DNA of 64,000 nt from Natrinema altunense (GCF_000731985.1 NZ_JNCS01000002.1:62001-126000); one strand, 5' to 3'. Positions 9,253 through 17,821 are shown, numbered from the stretch's first letter. Notes: a model not told the origin generated them from the letters alone. Made by a program: numbers and translations.

Positions 9253-10152
9253 ATGCAATTCGTCGAAGAAATCGTCGTAGACGAGTTCCTTCCGACCGTC
9301 CGCTCGCTGCTCGCCGGTGATCTCCGAGAGCGAGGCTTCACGCAAAGCGAGGTCGCCGACGTGCTCGGCATCAGCCAGAGCGCCGTCTCGAAGTACGCCC
9401 ACGGCGACGTGACGGTCAACGACCGCATCGCCGCGGACGACCGGGTGCTGGATCTCGTCGACGAACTCGGCACCGGACTGGCGGCCGGCGAGATCTCGCC
9501 CGTGCAAGCGCTTATCGAGATCGAGGTCCTGATCCGCGATCTCGAGTCCGGCGGGGACCTGCTCGCCCAACTCCACGAGGAGGCCGTGCCGGAACTCGCC
9601 GATCACGGCGCGAGTTTCCGCGTCCACGACCCCGAAAGCGACCTGCGGACCAGCGAGCGGGTGCTCTCGTCGCTGCGGCGAGGCCTGGGCATGCTCGAGA
9701 CCGCAAGCGGGTTTACGAGCCTGATCCCCGCGGTCGGCTCGAACCTGGTCGCCTGTACGCCCGACGCGGAGGACGTCGACGACATCGCGGGCGTCCCCGG
9801 TCGGATCTTCGACGTGAAAGGTCGCGTAACGGTCCCCGCGGATCCCGAGTTCGGCGTCTCGGAGCACGTCGCGCGAGTGCTGTTGGCCGCTCGCCGCCAC
9901 GGTGCGGACGTCTCGGCGGCGATCAACGTCACGTACGAGCCGGGCCTGATCGACGACCTGACCGAGCAGGGCCACGTCGCCGCCGAGTTCGACGAATCCG
10001 GCGACGTCGCCTCGAGCGTCGGCGCGGCGATCGAGGACGAACCCGAGGCGACGGTGCTCTATCAGACCGGCGGCATGGGGATCGAACCACTGATCTACGT
10101 TCTCGGCCCGGATGCGGAGTCGGTCGCGGACACGCTCCGGTCGCTCGTCTGA
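9253..10152 (+). CDS. ThiR-type regulator: HTH plus ThiN domain
   Basis: A 299-residue protein with an N-terminal helix-turn-helix at about residues 28-52 (F-T-Q-S-E-V-A-D-V-L-G-I-S-Q-S-A-V-S-K-Y) and a C-terminal ThiN-like thiamine-phosphate synthase domain at about 130-299 (A-A-R-R-H-G-A-D-V-S-A-A-I-N-V, Y-Q-T-G-G-M-G-I-E-P). HTH-ThiN fusions are known archaeal repressors of thiamine synthesis and transport genes that sense thiamine phosphates. A likely target, thi4, lies 10 kb downstream. Residual thiamine-phosphate synthase activity cannot be excluded from sequence. The next gene begins 15 bases after the stop, so co-transcription is possible. Confidence 0.88.
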   Translation: MQFVEEIVVDEFLPTVRSLLAGDLRERGFTQSEVADVLGISQSAVSKYAHGDVTVNDRIAADDRVLDLVDELGTGLAAGEISPVQALIEIEVLIRDLESGGDLLAQLHEEAVPELADHGASFRVHDPESDLRTSERVLSSLRRGLGMLETASGFTSLIPAVGSNLVACTPDAEDVDDIAGVPGRIFDVKGRVTVPADPEFGVSEHVARVLLAARRHGADVSAAINVTYEPGLIDDLTEQGHVAAEFDESGDVASSVGAAIEDEPEATVLYQTGGMGIEPLIYVLGPDAESVADTLRSLV

Positions 10153-10167
10153 ACGGCACAATAGCCA

Positions 10168-10893
10168 ATGACGGAGTCAGCACGGGAGTTCTACGGTCGC
10201 TGGGCGCGCCTCTACGATCTGATCGCACGACGAACGCCGGGTATCGCCCGCCTCCGAGATCGGGCGGCCGCCGCCTGCCGCCTCGAGCCCGGCGACACGG
10301 TCGTCGAGATGGGCTGTGGAACGGGCGCGAACCTTCCGGTCCTCCGCGAGCGGGTCGGACCCGAGGGGACCGTGATCGGACTCGACATCACGCGACCCGT
10401 ACTCGAGCGGGCGCGTGCGGCTACGGCGGCGTACGATAACGTCCACGTCCTGCAGGGGGACGCGACGCAGCCACCGATCGGTGGCGGGCGTGACGGAGCC
10501 GGCGTACTGGACACGGTCGCCGGGGATATCGACGCCGTCCTCGCGACGTTCGTCGTCGGCATGCTCGCGGAGCCGGCGGACGCGGTCGACGACTGGTGTG
10601 ACCTCGTCGGGGCCGACGGGACCGTCGTCCTCGCCAACGCTGCCAGAAGCGGGGAGTGGTACGCCCCGCCGGTCAACGCCGTTTTCCGGGCGATCGTCGT
10701 CCTCTCGACGCCGCCGACGACGAAACTCCGCTACGAGAGCGAGCCGCATCGTCGGCTCGACGAAAAGATCGGTGCCGCACACGCCCGTCTCCGCGAGCGC
10801 GCGGTCGCCGTCGCGGACGAGACCCACGTGTTCGAGGTCGTCCGGCTTACCGGCGGGAGACTGCCGGCGCGACCGATCGATTCCCGGCCGTGA
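10168..10893 (+). CDS. Class I SAM-dependent methyltransferase
   Basis: A 241-residue protein with the Rossmann SAM motif V-V-E-M-G-C-G-T-G-A-N at about residues 44-54. The acidic ribose-binding residue follows in I-G-L-D-I-T, then the third strand D-A-T-Q-P-P. N-terminal R-W-A-R-L-Y-D resembles UbiE/COQ5-like and phospholipid methyltransferases (Y-D motif). The substrate is unknown. It lies 15 bases downstream of the ThiR-type gene on the same strand, but the family gives no direct link to thiamine. Confidence 0.85.
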   Translation: MTESAREFYGRWARLYDLIARRTPGIARLRDRAAAACRLEPGDTVVEMGCGTGANLPVLRERVGPEGTVIGLDITRPVLERARAATAAYDNVHVLQGDATQPPIGGGRDGAGVLDTVAGDIDAVLATFVVGMLAEPADAVDDWCDLVGADGTVVLANAARSGEWYAPPVNAVFRAIVVLSTPPTTKLRYESEPHRRLDEKIGAAHARLRERAVAVADETHVFEVVRLTGGRLPARPIDSRP

Positions 10894-10920
10894 GTCGGGA
10901 TCGATGTCGCCCGGCGACGA

Positions 10921-11331
10921 TTACGCGGGGGCTTCGGCGTCGCCGTACTCGCGCAGCCGTCGGCGGATGGCCGGTGGGATCGGCGTCGGCTGGTCGGTCT
11001 CGTGATCGACGTGGACGATCGTCGTCTCGGCCGTCGCGGCGACCGCGCCGTCGACGCGAATCTCGTACTCCATGGTACAACTCGAGTCGCCGAGTTCGGC
11101 GACAGCGAGGGCCACGACCGGCTCGTCGTCGTACGTGATCGGTCGCTCGTAGGCGATTTCGAGCGTCGCGACCACGAAAGCGATCTCCTCCTCGGGTACG
11201 CCCAGCACCTCTTCGATGTAGGCGGTCCGGGCCGCCTCGAGATAGCTCGCATAGACGGCGTGGTTGACGTGATCCAGCGGATCCAGGTCCCGAAAGCGAA
11301 CGGGGACCTCGTGAGTGAACTCGTTACTCAT
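10921..11331 (-). CDS. Acyl-CoA thioesterase, YbgC-like hot-dog fold
   Basis: A 136-residue single hot-dog domain. The motif V-R-F-R-D-L-D-P-L-D-H-V-N-H-A-V-Y near the N-terminus includes the catalytic Asp and the central-helix entry typical of 4-hydroxybenzoyl-CoA/YbgC thioesterases, followed by Y-L-E-A-A-R. It should hydrolyse acyl-CoA or related thioesters in the cytoplasm. The start is taken at ATG 11331 (M-S-N-E-F) because upstream in-frame residues are not family-like. Confidence 0.88.
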   Translation of the reverse strand: MSNEFTHEVPVRFRDLDPLDHVNHAVYASYLEAARTAYIEEVLGVPEEEIAFVVATLEIAYERPITYDDEPVVALAVAELGDSSCTMEYEIRVDGAVAATAETTIVHVDHETDQPTPIPPAIRRRLREYGDAEAPA

Positions 11332-11393
11332 TGTGTGTTGTCGCTCGCGGATTCGCACAAAAGTACGCACCGGTTCGTCATCCCGGCACCGAT

Positions 11394-12161
11394 TCAGGAC
11401 CGGCCGTACAGGTCGGCGTGGGCGGCACAGAACGCGGGGTCACGAAGTTGCGCGTCGATCAGGTCCGGCTGTCGGTGGGCGTTAAAGAGCCGACAGCCCT
11501 CCCGGTCGCAGAACGCCTCGCCGGTCTCGAGGTAGTGAAACGCCTGCAGCACGTACCCCTTCAGGGCCTCGGTGGTCCGCGGATCGTCGGCGACCAGGAA
11601 GTCGCCGTCGACCCGATTTTCGAGGACTTCCCGCGGCGGTGCGTCCCCGGAGCGGAGGGCGTGGCGCTGTTTTTCCGTATAGTAGGCCTCGGGCTTGGCG
11701 GGAGCCTCGTAGAGCCCCGGAACCGACACCAGCGCGGGTTGGCCGGGGACGGTCACGCGCTTGTGCCAGCGCCCGTCGTGATCGCCCCACGTCCCGATGG
11801 CGCGGTCGAGAATCGCGACGTGCAGCGTCTCGAGTCCGCGCTCGTCGGCGGGGAGCGCGGCGTTGAGCGCGCGCTGTACCTGGACGCCGTCGTAGAGAAC
11901 CCCGCCCTCGCGCTCGGGGGTCTCGAGCGCCCGCTCCTCGTACCGGATCGTCCCGAGCATCGTGTTTCCCGTCTCGCGCTCGTAGGGGGATGGGACTCGC
12001 GCCTCGGCGAACCGCTCGGCGAGGTCGTCCGTGCGGTGGACGTCGAGGAACCGATCGCGGACGGCCACGGTCGCGTCGAGCCGCGCCCGCAACCAGGCGG
12101 CGATGTCGTCGACCGCGGCCGTCGTCGAGGGTGACCGATAGCAGATGAGGCGTTCGACCAT
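11394..12161 (-). CDS. DUF6775-like conserved archaeal protein
   Basis: A 255-residue soluble protein. The C-terminus has a spaced set of possible metal ligands: C-D-R-E-G-C-R-L-F-N-A-H, then F-C-A-A-H near the end. This resembles the haloarchaeal DUF6775 family, described as putative metallopeptidases related to archaemetzincins. However, no HExxH is seen here, so protease activity is doubtful. The assignment rests on memory of the family and is tentative. The gene is convergent with nothing close and is preceded by the AT-rich gap that opens the accessory block. Confidence 0.55.
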   Translation of the reverse strand: MVERLICYRSPSTTAAVDDIAAWLRARLDATVAVRDRFLDVHRTDDLAERFAEARVPSPYERETGNTMLGTIRYEERALETPEREGGVLYDGVQVQRALNAALPADERGLETLHVAILDRAIGTWGDHDGRWHKRVTVPGQPALVSVPGLYEAPAKPEAYYTEKQRHALRSGDAPPREVLENRVDGDFLVADDPRTTEALKGYVLQAFHYLETGEAFCDREGCRLFNAHRQPDLIDAQLRDPAFCAAHADLYGRS

Positions 12162-12774
12162 GTACTAACTAGTGGTACCACTCGGTGAAACAGTTGCGGT
12201 TGAATCGGTCGACCGGTCGACAGCGGGACGGGAGGTGTCGCCTCGAGCGACGCGAATGGCGGGCCGCTCCGTGTACTGACGGCTGAATCGAGACGGGTGT
12301 GTCGCAACCGATTCCGGCCGCCCACCCGGAGAAGCCATTCATAAATAATCGTATTGTTCTACTATATAGTAAGAAATTAGTCACTCAGTTGCGTTCGGAG
12401 ATTCGTGTGCCGAGACGAGAGGAGTTCGGCTGAGACCGCTTCCATCGAACCCAGTCCGACGACTTGAGAGCGTCGAAGGTTGGACGAAGACGATCGCCGG
12501 AGGACGACCATGACCGACGTATTGGTTGCTGGTATCCCGATTCCGATCACTTTTTCCGAAACCATATTTTTACAAAAATACCTCTCTAAGTGTTACGTCA
12601 TACTACTAACTACAGAGCGCGGTTCACAAGCAAAGTACCGTGGCTGCGCGGGACTGGCCGACGAAACTCCCGGGGGCGACGCCGTCAGCGCGGTTGCCCC
12701 GTTTCCGGGCGGTCCGGGCGTGTAGTAATCACGTTTATTAGCGGTCGGGCCCTGCTTTCGAGCAGACCACAACG
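12162..12774. other. AT-rich gap at the edge of an accessory block
   Basis: No protein-like frame. Two AT-rich patches (about 12335-12395 and 12550-12610) contrast with the GC-rich surroundings. The second contains a perfect 7-base palindrome arm pair (TATTTTT/AAAAATA) at 12565-12580 with a 2-base loop. The rdfA-like promoter is near the right end. Confidence 0.5.
12734..12740 (+). promoter_or_regulatory. TATA box for the rdfA-like/SMC-like pair
   Basis: TTTATTA in a GC-rich context, 34 bases before the ATG at 12775. A start of transcription about 25 bases downstream would give a leader of roughly 10 bases. Confidence 0.45.
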
Positions 12775-13533
12775 ATGGGATGTAAGGTCGATACCCTTAT
12801 CGAACGCCACTCTCTGACCGTCCCCGTCCCGGAGTACGATTCCGTCGACGAGTATCTGGTGGCGCGCTGGACCGGTTCGGACGGCCGGTCCGCCGACGGA
12901 TACAAAGCCCTCACGGAGTGGTTCAACAAACGGCTCCTGAAACGGCTCTACGAGGAGCACGACCGAGATACCGTCACCGTCCATCTGGACCGCGAATACG
13001 AACTCATCACGGGCGAGGAAACGCTCCACCGCGACGAACTCGCGGCCGATCTCGCAACGGATGGACTCGATATCGACGAGATCGATAGCGAACTCCCCTC
13101 CTGGAGCACGATGCGTCACCACCTGAAGGACTGTCTCGAGGCTGAAAAGGAGACGCAATCGGCGGAGACGGACTGGGAGACGGACACCGTCCGGATGGCT
13201 CGCGAACGGGCCACTGAAAAGGCCCAGTCGGTACTGTCGTCGCTCGCCTCGAAGGGCCGTCTCCGGAACGGAGAGCGAGCGGACGTCGACGTGCAGGTCA
13301 AACTGAGTTGTCCGGAGTGTTCGGTCCGGGTCCCGTTCGCGGACGCGGTCGAACGCGGGTACGTCTGTGAGACGCACTTCGACGCCGAATCGGACGAGTC
13401 GGTGCGAGAGCAGGGGCGGAACGCGTTGTCCCTCCTCGCGGTTCCGTACGGACTTCTCGAGGGGATTCAGACGGCCATTCTCGAAGACCCGTACCTCGTC
13501 GAGGCGGTCGCGACCGCTGCCATCCCGTTATGA
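12775..13533 (+). CDS. RdfA-like protein (rod-determining factor family)
   Basis: A 252-residue protein. The N-terminal G-C-K-V-D-T-L-I-E-R, L-V-A-R-W-T-G, L-T-E-W-F-N-K-R-L-L-K and the later pattern of a short helical domain around residues 95-125 match the haloarchaeal RdfA family, named for a Haloferax protein needed for rod shape. Near the C-terminus C179-x-x-C182 and C198-x-x-H201 form a probable zinc site, followed by a hydrophobic segment at about 217-250. It overlaps the next gene by four bases (ATGA), so the two are translationally coupled. The exact role of this paralogue is unknown; a partner role for the SMC-like ATPase is inference from the coupling. Confidence 0.8.
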   Translation: MGCKVDTLIERHSLTVPVPEYDSVDEYLVARWTGSDGRSADGYKALTEWFNKRLLKRLYEEHDRDTVTVHLDREYELITGEETLHRDELAADLATDGLDIDEIDSELPSWSTMRHHLKDCLEAEKETQSAETDWETDTVRMARERATEKAQSVLSSLASKGRLRNGERADVDVQVKLSCPECSVRVPFADAVERGYVCETHFDAESDESVREQGRNALSLLAVPYGLLEGIQTAILEDPYLVEAVATAAIPL

Positions 13534-15311
13534 CGTGGGAGTTCTCCATCGAGAACATCGCCGGTATTCGGCAGGGAGAGGCACGCATCGAACCGGGCGT
13601 AAACGTCGTCCGGGCGTCCAACTGGCAGGGGAAATCGAGCTTTCTCGCGAGCATCGAAACGGCGCTCGGCACTGCGACGCCGCTTACCGAGGGACAGGCG
13701 ACCGGTCGGGTCACCGTCACCACGGCCGACGACGATATCGCCGTTACCCTCGAGCGGACGGACGGGTCGGTCTCCCGGACGGGAACCCCGTATCTCCACG
13801 ACGAATACGATCGGGTGTGCGCGACACTGTTCGCATCGCTCGACGAAACCAACGAGATCCGACGGGCCGTTCGAAACGGCGAGACTATCGAACACCTCCT
13901 CACGCGGCCGCTGGATTTCGAAAACATCGACGAACGGATCGCCGACCTGAAAGCGGAGCGAGAACGGGTCGAGACGGAACGCGATCGAGCGGCGGACGCC
14001 GCCGACCGACTGCCACAGCTCCGGTCCCGAGTGACGGATCTCGAGTCGACGCTCGACGAACTGCACGCCCAGCGAGCCGATCTCGACGACGAGACCGGCG
14101 GTGACACGGACTCTCGAGACCGGTTGAGCGAGTTGCGCGTGGAACGCGATCGCGTCGACTCCCGTATCGACCGCCTCGAGACGACTGCCGAGCGCGTCCG
14201 CGAGACGCTGGCGGAGAAGCGAGCCGAACTCGAGGGGCTCTCGGTTCCGTCGAGCGAGGACATCGAACGCGAACTCGAGACGCTCCACGAGGAGCGCCGT
14301 GACGTAGAGCGGGATGTCGAACTGCTGCAGTCGGTCTACGAGGCGAACAAGCGCGTACTCGACGAGGGTCGCACCGAACTGTTGACCGACGTTTCCCACG
14401 ACGTGCTCGCGGATACAGTGACGTGCTGGCTCTGCGGCGAGGACGCCACACGCGACGAGATCGAGGCGCAGTTGGCGGCTCTCGACGAGCGGATCGGCGA
14501 ACTCGATTCGCAGGCCGACGAGTACCGAGAGCGAGTCGCGACGCTCGAAGCGAAACGCGACGAGATCCGGGAGGCTCGACGGCGTGAGACGGAGCTCACC
14601 GATCGTATCGGCGCTCTCGAATCGCGACTGGCGGAGACCGAAGAGAGTCTGGAAAGCGCTCGGGAACGGCGGTCGGAACTGGCGTCGCGTATCGAGACAC
14701 TCGCCGAAGCGGTGGGTGCGACCGAAGAGCGAGTGCTGGAACTGGAAAGCGAGATCAAATACACCGAAACGGAGTTGGAGGAGGTTCGTGCGGACCTCGA
14801 GGACGCCGAGGCGCAGGCGGACCAGTTGTCGACGCTCGACGACGAGTACGCGTCGCTGACGGCGGAGATCTCCGAACTCAGGGGTCGCAAGGCGGAGATC
14901 AAACGGCGGACTCGCGAGGCGTTTTCGACCGCGCTCGAGGATCTCCTGGAGCGATTCGACACGGGATTCGAGACGGCCCGGCTCACGAGCGGGTTCGATC
15001 TCGTCGTCGCCCGGGACGGCCGCGAGGCGCGATTGGACGCGCTCAGCGAGGGCGAACGGGAGGTACTGGGACTTGTCGCAGCGGTCGCTGGCCACGACGC
15101 GTTCGATGTCGACGAGCGCGTTCCGGTGTTGCTCCTCGACGGTCTCGGTGGACTGGCAAGCGACAACCTCCGAACGTTGGTCGACTATCTGCGGGACCGA
15201 GCCGAGTATCTCGTCCTCACGGCGTATCCAGAACACGAGGGGTTCGACGGTCACGAACTGTCGCCGGCCGACTGGCAGGTCGTCTCCCACGACGCCGAGA
15301 CAGCGCCCTGA
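13530..15311 (+). CDS. Archaea-specific SMC/Rad50-related protein
   Basis: A 593-residue protein with ABC-type ends and a long coiled coil. A P-loop-like N-W-Q-G-K-S-S is at residues 31-37, coiled coil at about 130-285 and 305-470, a C-W-L-C hook at 299-302 in the exact middle, the signature L-S-E-G-E-R at 505-510, and a Walker B strand V-L-L-L-D-G at 533-538. The layout is that of Rad50/SMC with a zinc hook for dimerisation. The P-loop lacks the usual first Gly, and Gly replaces the catalytic Glu after the Walker B Asp, so ATP hydrolysis may be weak or altered. The ATG overlaps the stop of the RdfA-like gene. Expected to act on DNA or as a filament-like scaffold. Confidence 0.82.
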   Translation: MTWEFSIENIAGIRQGEARIEPGVNVVRASNWQGKSSFLASIETALGTATPLTEGQATGRVTVTTADDDIAVTLERTDGSVSRTGTPYLHDEYDRVCATLFASLDETNEIRRAVRNGETIEHLLTRPLDFENIDERIADLKAERERVETERDRAADAADRLPQLRSRVTDLESTLDELHAQRADLDDETGGDTDSRDRLSELRVERDRVDSRIDRLETTAERVRETLAEKRAELEGLSVPSSEDIERELETLHEERRDVERDVELLQSVYEANKRVLDEGRTELLTDVSHDVLADTVTCWLCGEDATRDEIEAQLAALDERIGELDSQADEYRERVATLEAKRDEIREARRRETELTDRIGALESRLAETEESLESARERRSELASRIETLAEAVGATEERVLELESEIKYTETELEEVRADLEDAEAQADQLSTLDDEYASLTAEISELRGRKAEIKRRTREAFSTALEDLLERFDTGFETARLTSGFDLVVARDGREARLDALSEGEREVLGLVAAVAGHDAFDVDERVPVLLLDGLGGLASDNLRTLVDYLRDRAEYLVLTAYPEHEGFDGHELSPADWQVVSHDAETAP

Positions 15312-15465
15312 GTCAGGTCCGCCGCTTCCGCGGGCAGGCTGCCGGATCCGCCACGAATGCGCTTCCCGTGGACTGGTGCGGGCAGGAGAGTCCGGCCAGA
15401 CGTTCCAGTATACTATCTTATAATTTTAGATACGGTTAAATGAGTCGAGGTGATATTATTACGTG

Positions 15466-15684
15466 ATGAGTGAATTCACCGAGCACCACCAGAAGGGAAT
15501 CGAGGCGTTTACGAAGAGTTTGGAACACAAGCGACAGACGTGTCACGACTGTGGCTTCGAAGACACCGTCCTCGATAGCGAGTGGCAGACACACGTCGAG
15601 ACGGAACCCAGGTCCGGCCACATCTGCTATCGGTTAACGTGTCCGGACTGTAACGGAACCGAAACCATCGAGATCGATATTTGA
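15466..15684 (+). CDS. Small zinc-ribbon protein
   Basis: A 72-residue protein with two C-x-x-C pairs (T-C-H-D-C-G-F-E-D and T-C-P-D-C-N-G) separated by about 33 residues, forming one zinc ribbon. The C-G-F-E-D...E-W spacing resembles the small HVO_0649-like zinc-finger proteins of haloarchaea, but the match is by eye. ATG 15466 is preferred to the GTG directly before it. The upstream ~55 bases are AT-rich and include TTATAATTTTA, a plausible promoter. Function unknown. Confidence 0.7.
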   Translation: MSEFTEHHQKGIEAFTKSLEHKRQTCHDCGFEDTVLDSEWQTHVETEPRSGHICYRLTCPDCNGTETIEIDI

Positions 15685-16116
15685 CCCCCGGGGTCCGCTG
15701 CGACTCGCGAGGCGAACGTACAGGTCTCGCCCCCTCGTTCGCGGCTGGAACGAGTCGGACCGACACGTCGTGTCGCGTCCTGCGGACCGACGCGCTCCGT
15801 TCGGAGCGGTACCACCGGTCCAGCCCGATCCCGTTTGACAATGACTTAGTGATTGTTATAGATCCATCTCAGTCCGTCGGTTCGGTGAACGGTTCCCGGC
15901 AGTGCCGAACCGCGAACCGTCACCGGCCGACGGTCTTCGGTTCCGATCCCGCAGTCCTGCTCGCGAATCGGTCCCAGCGAACGCGCAGTGTCGTTGCTGG
16001 CTCGCGCGTTCGATCGCGCGTATCTCACTGGGGGTCCGTCCCGCAGTCGCTTCGGTTCTCGGTCGCCGACGATGGGAAGCGTTGATAATTCTCTGAGATA
16101 AGGTCCACGTACGGCC
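15685..16116. other. Intergenic stretch with a palindromic element
   Basis: No gene seen. It contains the left copy of the paired palindrome (15836-15858). An AT-rich GATAATTCTCTGAGATAAG patch at about 16084-16102 may be the promoter of the DUF106 gene. Confidence 0.5.
15836..15858 (+). repeat. Palindromic element, left copy
   Basis: A 23-base element with arms ACAAT and ATTGT around GACTTAGTG. It differs at only three positions from the reverse complement of the element at 17011-17033. The two flank the DUF106 gene. Confidence 0.65.
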
Positions 16117-17013
16117 ATGCCAGAACCGCAATTAGCGTCGCTTCTCGAGGAGCCAGCGATGCGTGACGCCATCGCAGTCGTGTTCGAACGGAGCGACAGT
16201 GGACGCAAAGAGTTGCAGTGGGCCGACGTAAGAGACGCGCTGTCGAGTGATCAATGGGGACGGCTGATCCGAAACGGAACGCTCGTGGAGGGGAGCAGTG
16301 GGTTCGCGCTCGCCGATCCGAACCGCATTCAGCGGGAACTCGAGGAACACGAACGGGATTCGGGACCGGACGAAGACGAGGACGAGATCGAAGCCGAGCC
16401 GTGGGCCTGGTACGACAAGGCGGTCGGGCTGACGGCGCTTGCCTTCTTTATGGGCTACTGGAACACGGGGATTCGGAATACGATCGCGTCGATCGATGAT
16501 CTCGTTCTCGCACCGATCACCGACGTACTCCCGTTTTACGCGGTCATCATCCTCCTCGCGATCGGTACCGGCCTCTATTCGACCGTTCTACAGGCGCGCC
16601 TCACGAACACCGAAAAGTTGCAGGCGTATCAAAAGCGGATGAGCGACCTGCAAGAGCGGCAAAAAGCTGCCAAAGAACGGGGCGACGAAGAAGCGCTCGA
16701 ACGGATTCGGGAAGAACAGATGGCGGCCGCCGGCGATCAACTGGGCATGTTCAAACTCCAGTTCCGCCCGATGGTTTGGATCATGCTGCTGACGATTCCG
16801 GTGTTCCTCTGGCTCCGTTGGAAGGTCCGTGGCGGACACCTCGGGGCTGGCGAGACCGGCCTCGTCGTGCCGCTTGCCGGCGCTGTCTCGTGGCAAGACC
16901 CCCTCGTCGGTCCGATGGCGACGTGGATCGTCTGGTACTTCCTGTGCTCGATGGCGTCCCGGCAGCTCATTCGGAAAACGCTCGCCATCCAGCCGGCATC
17001 CCCGTCCTCGTAA
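16117..17013 (+). CDS. DUF106 / EMC3-TMCO1-type membrane insertase
   Basis: A 298-residue protein of the Oxa1/YidC superfamily branch found in archaea (DUF106, EMC3/TMCO1-like). Residues 1-90 are a soluble wing-like domain (W-A-D-V-R-D-A-L-S-S-D-Q-W-G-R-L-I). Hydrophobic segments lie at about 105-120, 138-160, 225-245 and 260-285. A charged coiled-coil loop (Y-Q-K-R-M-S-D-L-Q-E-R-Q-K) at about 175-205 sits between the first and second halves, as in the family. It would insert membrane proteins together with Sec. The usual haloarchaeal copy lies near secY-adk in the ribosomal region, which is not seen here, so this is probably an additional copy. Related palindromes lie on both sides. Confidence 0.85.
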   Translation: MPEPQLASLLEEPAMRDAIAVVFERSDSGRKELQWADVRDALSSDQWGRLIRNGTLVEGSSGFALADPNRIQRELEEHERDSGPDEDEDEIEAEPWAWYDKAVGLTALAFFMGYWNTGIRNTIASIDDLVLAPITDVLPFYAVIILLAIGTGLYSTVLQARLTNTEKLQAYQKRMSDLQERQKAAKERGDEEALERIREEQMAAAGDQLGMFKLQFRPMVWIMLLTIPVFLWLRWKVRGGHLGAGETGLVVPLAGAVSWQDPLVGPMATWIVWYFLCSMASRQLIRKTLAIQPASPSS

Positions 17014-17033
17014 CAATGGCTAAGTCATTGTTA
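17011..17033 (+). repeat. Palindromic element, right copy
   Basis: Eight-base arms TAACAATG and CATTGTTA around GCTAAGT, a perfect inverted repeat that begins with the TAA stop of the DUF106 gene. It matches the element at 15836-15858 in reverse orientation at 20 of 23 positions. Either a hairpin at the transcript end or a shared protein-binding site. Confidence 0.75.
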
Positions 17034-17134
17034 CAACGCCGGTCGGAACCCCGGCGTTCACGACATCCGTCGACACGGGTCCAGCGACACGACGAACGGG
17101 ACGCACTACCTTCGACCGACGACTTCGCTCACCC

Positions 17135-17821
17135 ATGTCGCGTGTGAGCCTCGACTTCGACTCTCGGCTCTCGAGTGCAGCGTTCTCGATCGGCGTCTGC
17201 CTATGTGCGGTCGGCCTCGTCGGGAGAACGATGGATCTCGTCTCGAGCGTGCCGGTGTCCGGTCCGGGGATCGCGATCGATCTAGACCTCGAGCTCCTCG
17301 GCGTCGTCGCCGGGCTCGGCGCGGTTGCCAGTGATCGGACGGGCGTTTCGGCAGCGCTCTCATCGCAGCCGGTCTCGCCGACGGATGAGCGGCAGCCGGT
17401 GTACATCACGCGGCCGCTCCTCGAGACACTGCTCGAGACGGCTCGCCGCGCCGAACCGGAATCGCTTTCGATCGGACTGGCCGTGACGCCCGCCAGTCGG
17501 ATCTCGAGTCGCGCGGACATCCCCGAATCGATGCCCGTATTCACGCATTTCTATCTGCCCAAAGGCCGTAACTCCGTCAGTACCGTCTTCGGAATGGAGC
17601 TGCAGATCCCACCGACACGAACGCACGGTCGATTCGTTACCCATCCGCTCTCGGAGCTTCGGCTTACGAAACGCGACGATCTCCACGGGATCGTCTTCGT
17701 CGCCGTGCCCCCGTGGGACGGCGACTCGATCGCGGCCTTCGATCGGTTCGGACGTCGGTGTCCGATGCGGGTGATCGATGCGGTACCGCCGGACGAGCCG
17801 CTGCCGGGTGAGAATCACTAG
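17135..17821 (+). CDS. Unknown membrane-anchored protein, possible degenerate JAB/MPN fold
   Basis: A 228-residue protein. Residues ~10-36 are hydrophobic (S-A-A-F-S-I-G-V-C-L-C-A-V-G-L-V), with a second weak hydrophobic stretch at 50-70. The C-terminal ~140 residues read Y-I-T-R-P-L-L-E-T-L-L-E-T-A, then G-R-F-V-T-H-P-L-S, then F-D-R-F-G, spaced somewhat like a JAB1/MPN metalloprotease in which the H-x-H motif has become T-H-P. This is a guess from pattern only. It lies between a DUF106 insertase and a SecY on the same strand, so a role at the membrane-protein biogenesis machinery is possible. I do not recognise the family. Confidence 0.6.
   Translation: MSRVSLDFDSRLSSAAFSIGVCLCAVGLVGRTMDLVSSVPVSGPGIAIDLDLELLGVVAGLGAVASDRTGVSAALSSQPVSPTDERQPVYITRPLLETLLETARRAEPESLSIGLAVTPASRISSRADIPESMPVFTHFYLPKGRNSVSTVFGMELQIPPTRTHGRFVTHPLSELRLTKRDDLHGIVFVAVPPWDGDSIAAFDRFGRRCPMRVIDAVPPDEPLPGENH

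Noticed and set aside
13467-15290. A 607-codon antisense open frame over the SMC-like gene
   Set aside because: Composition is an artefact of the coiled-coil gene's codon pattern; no domain or start signal.
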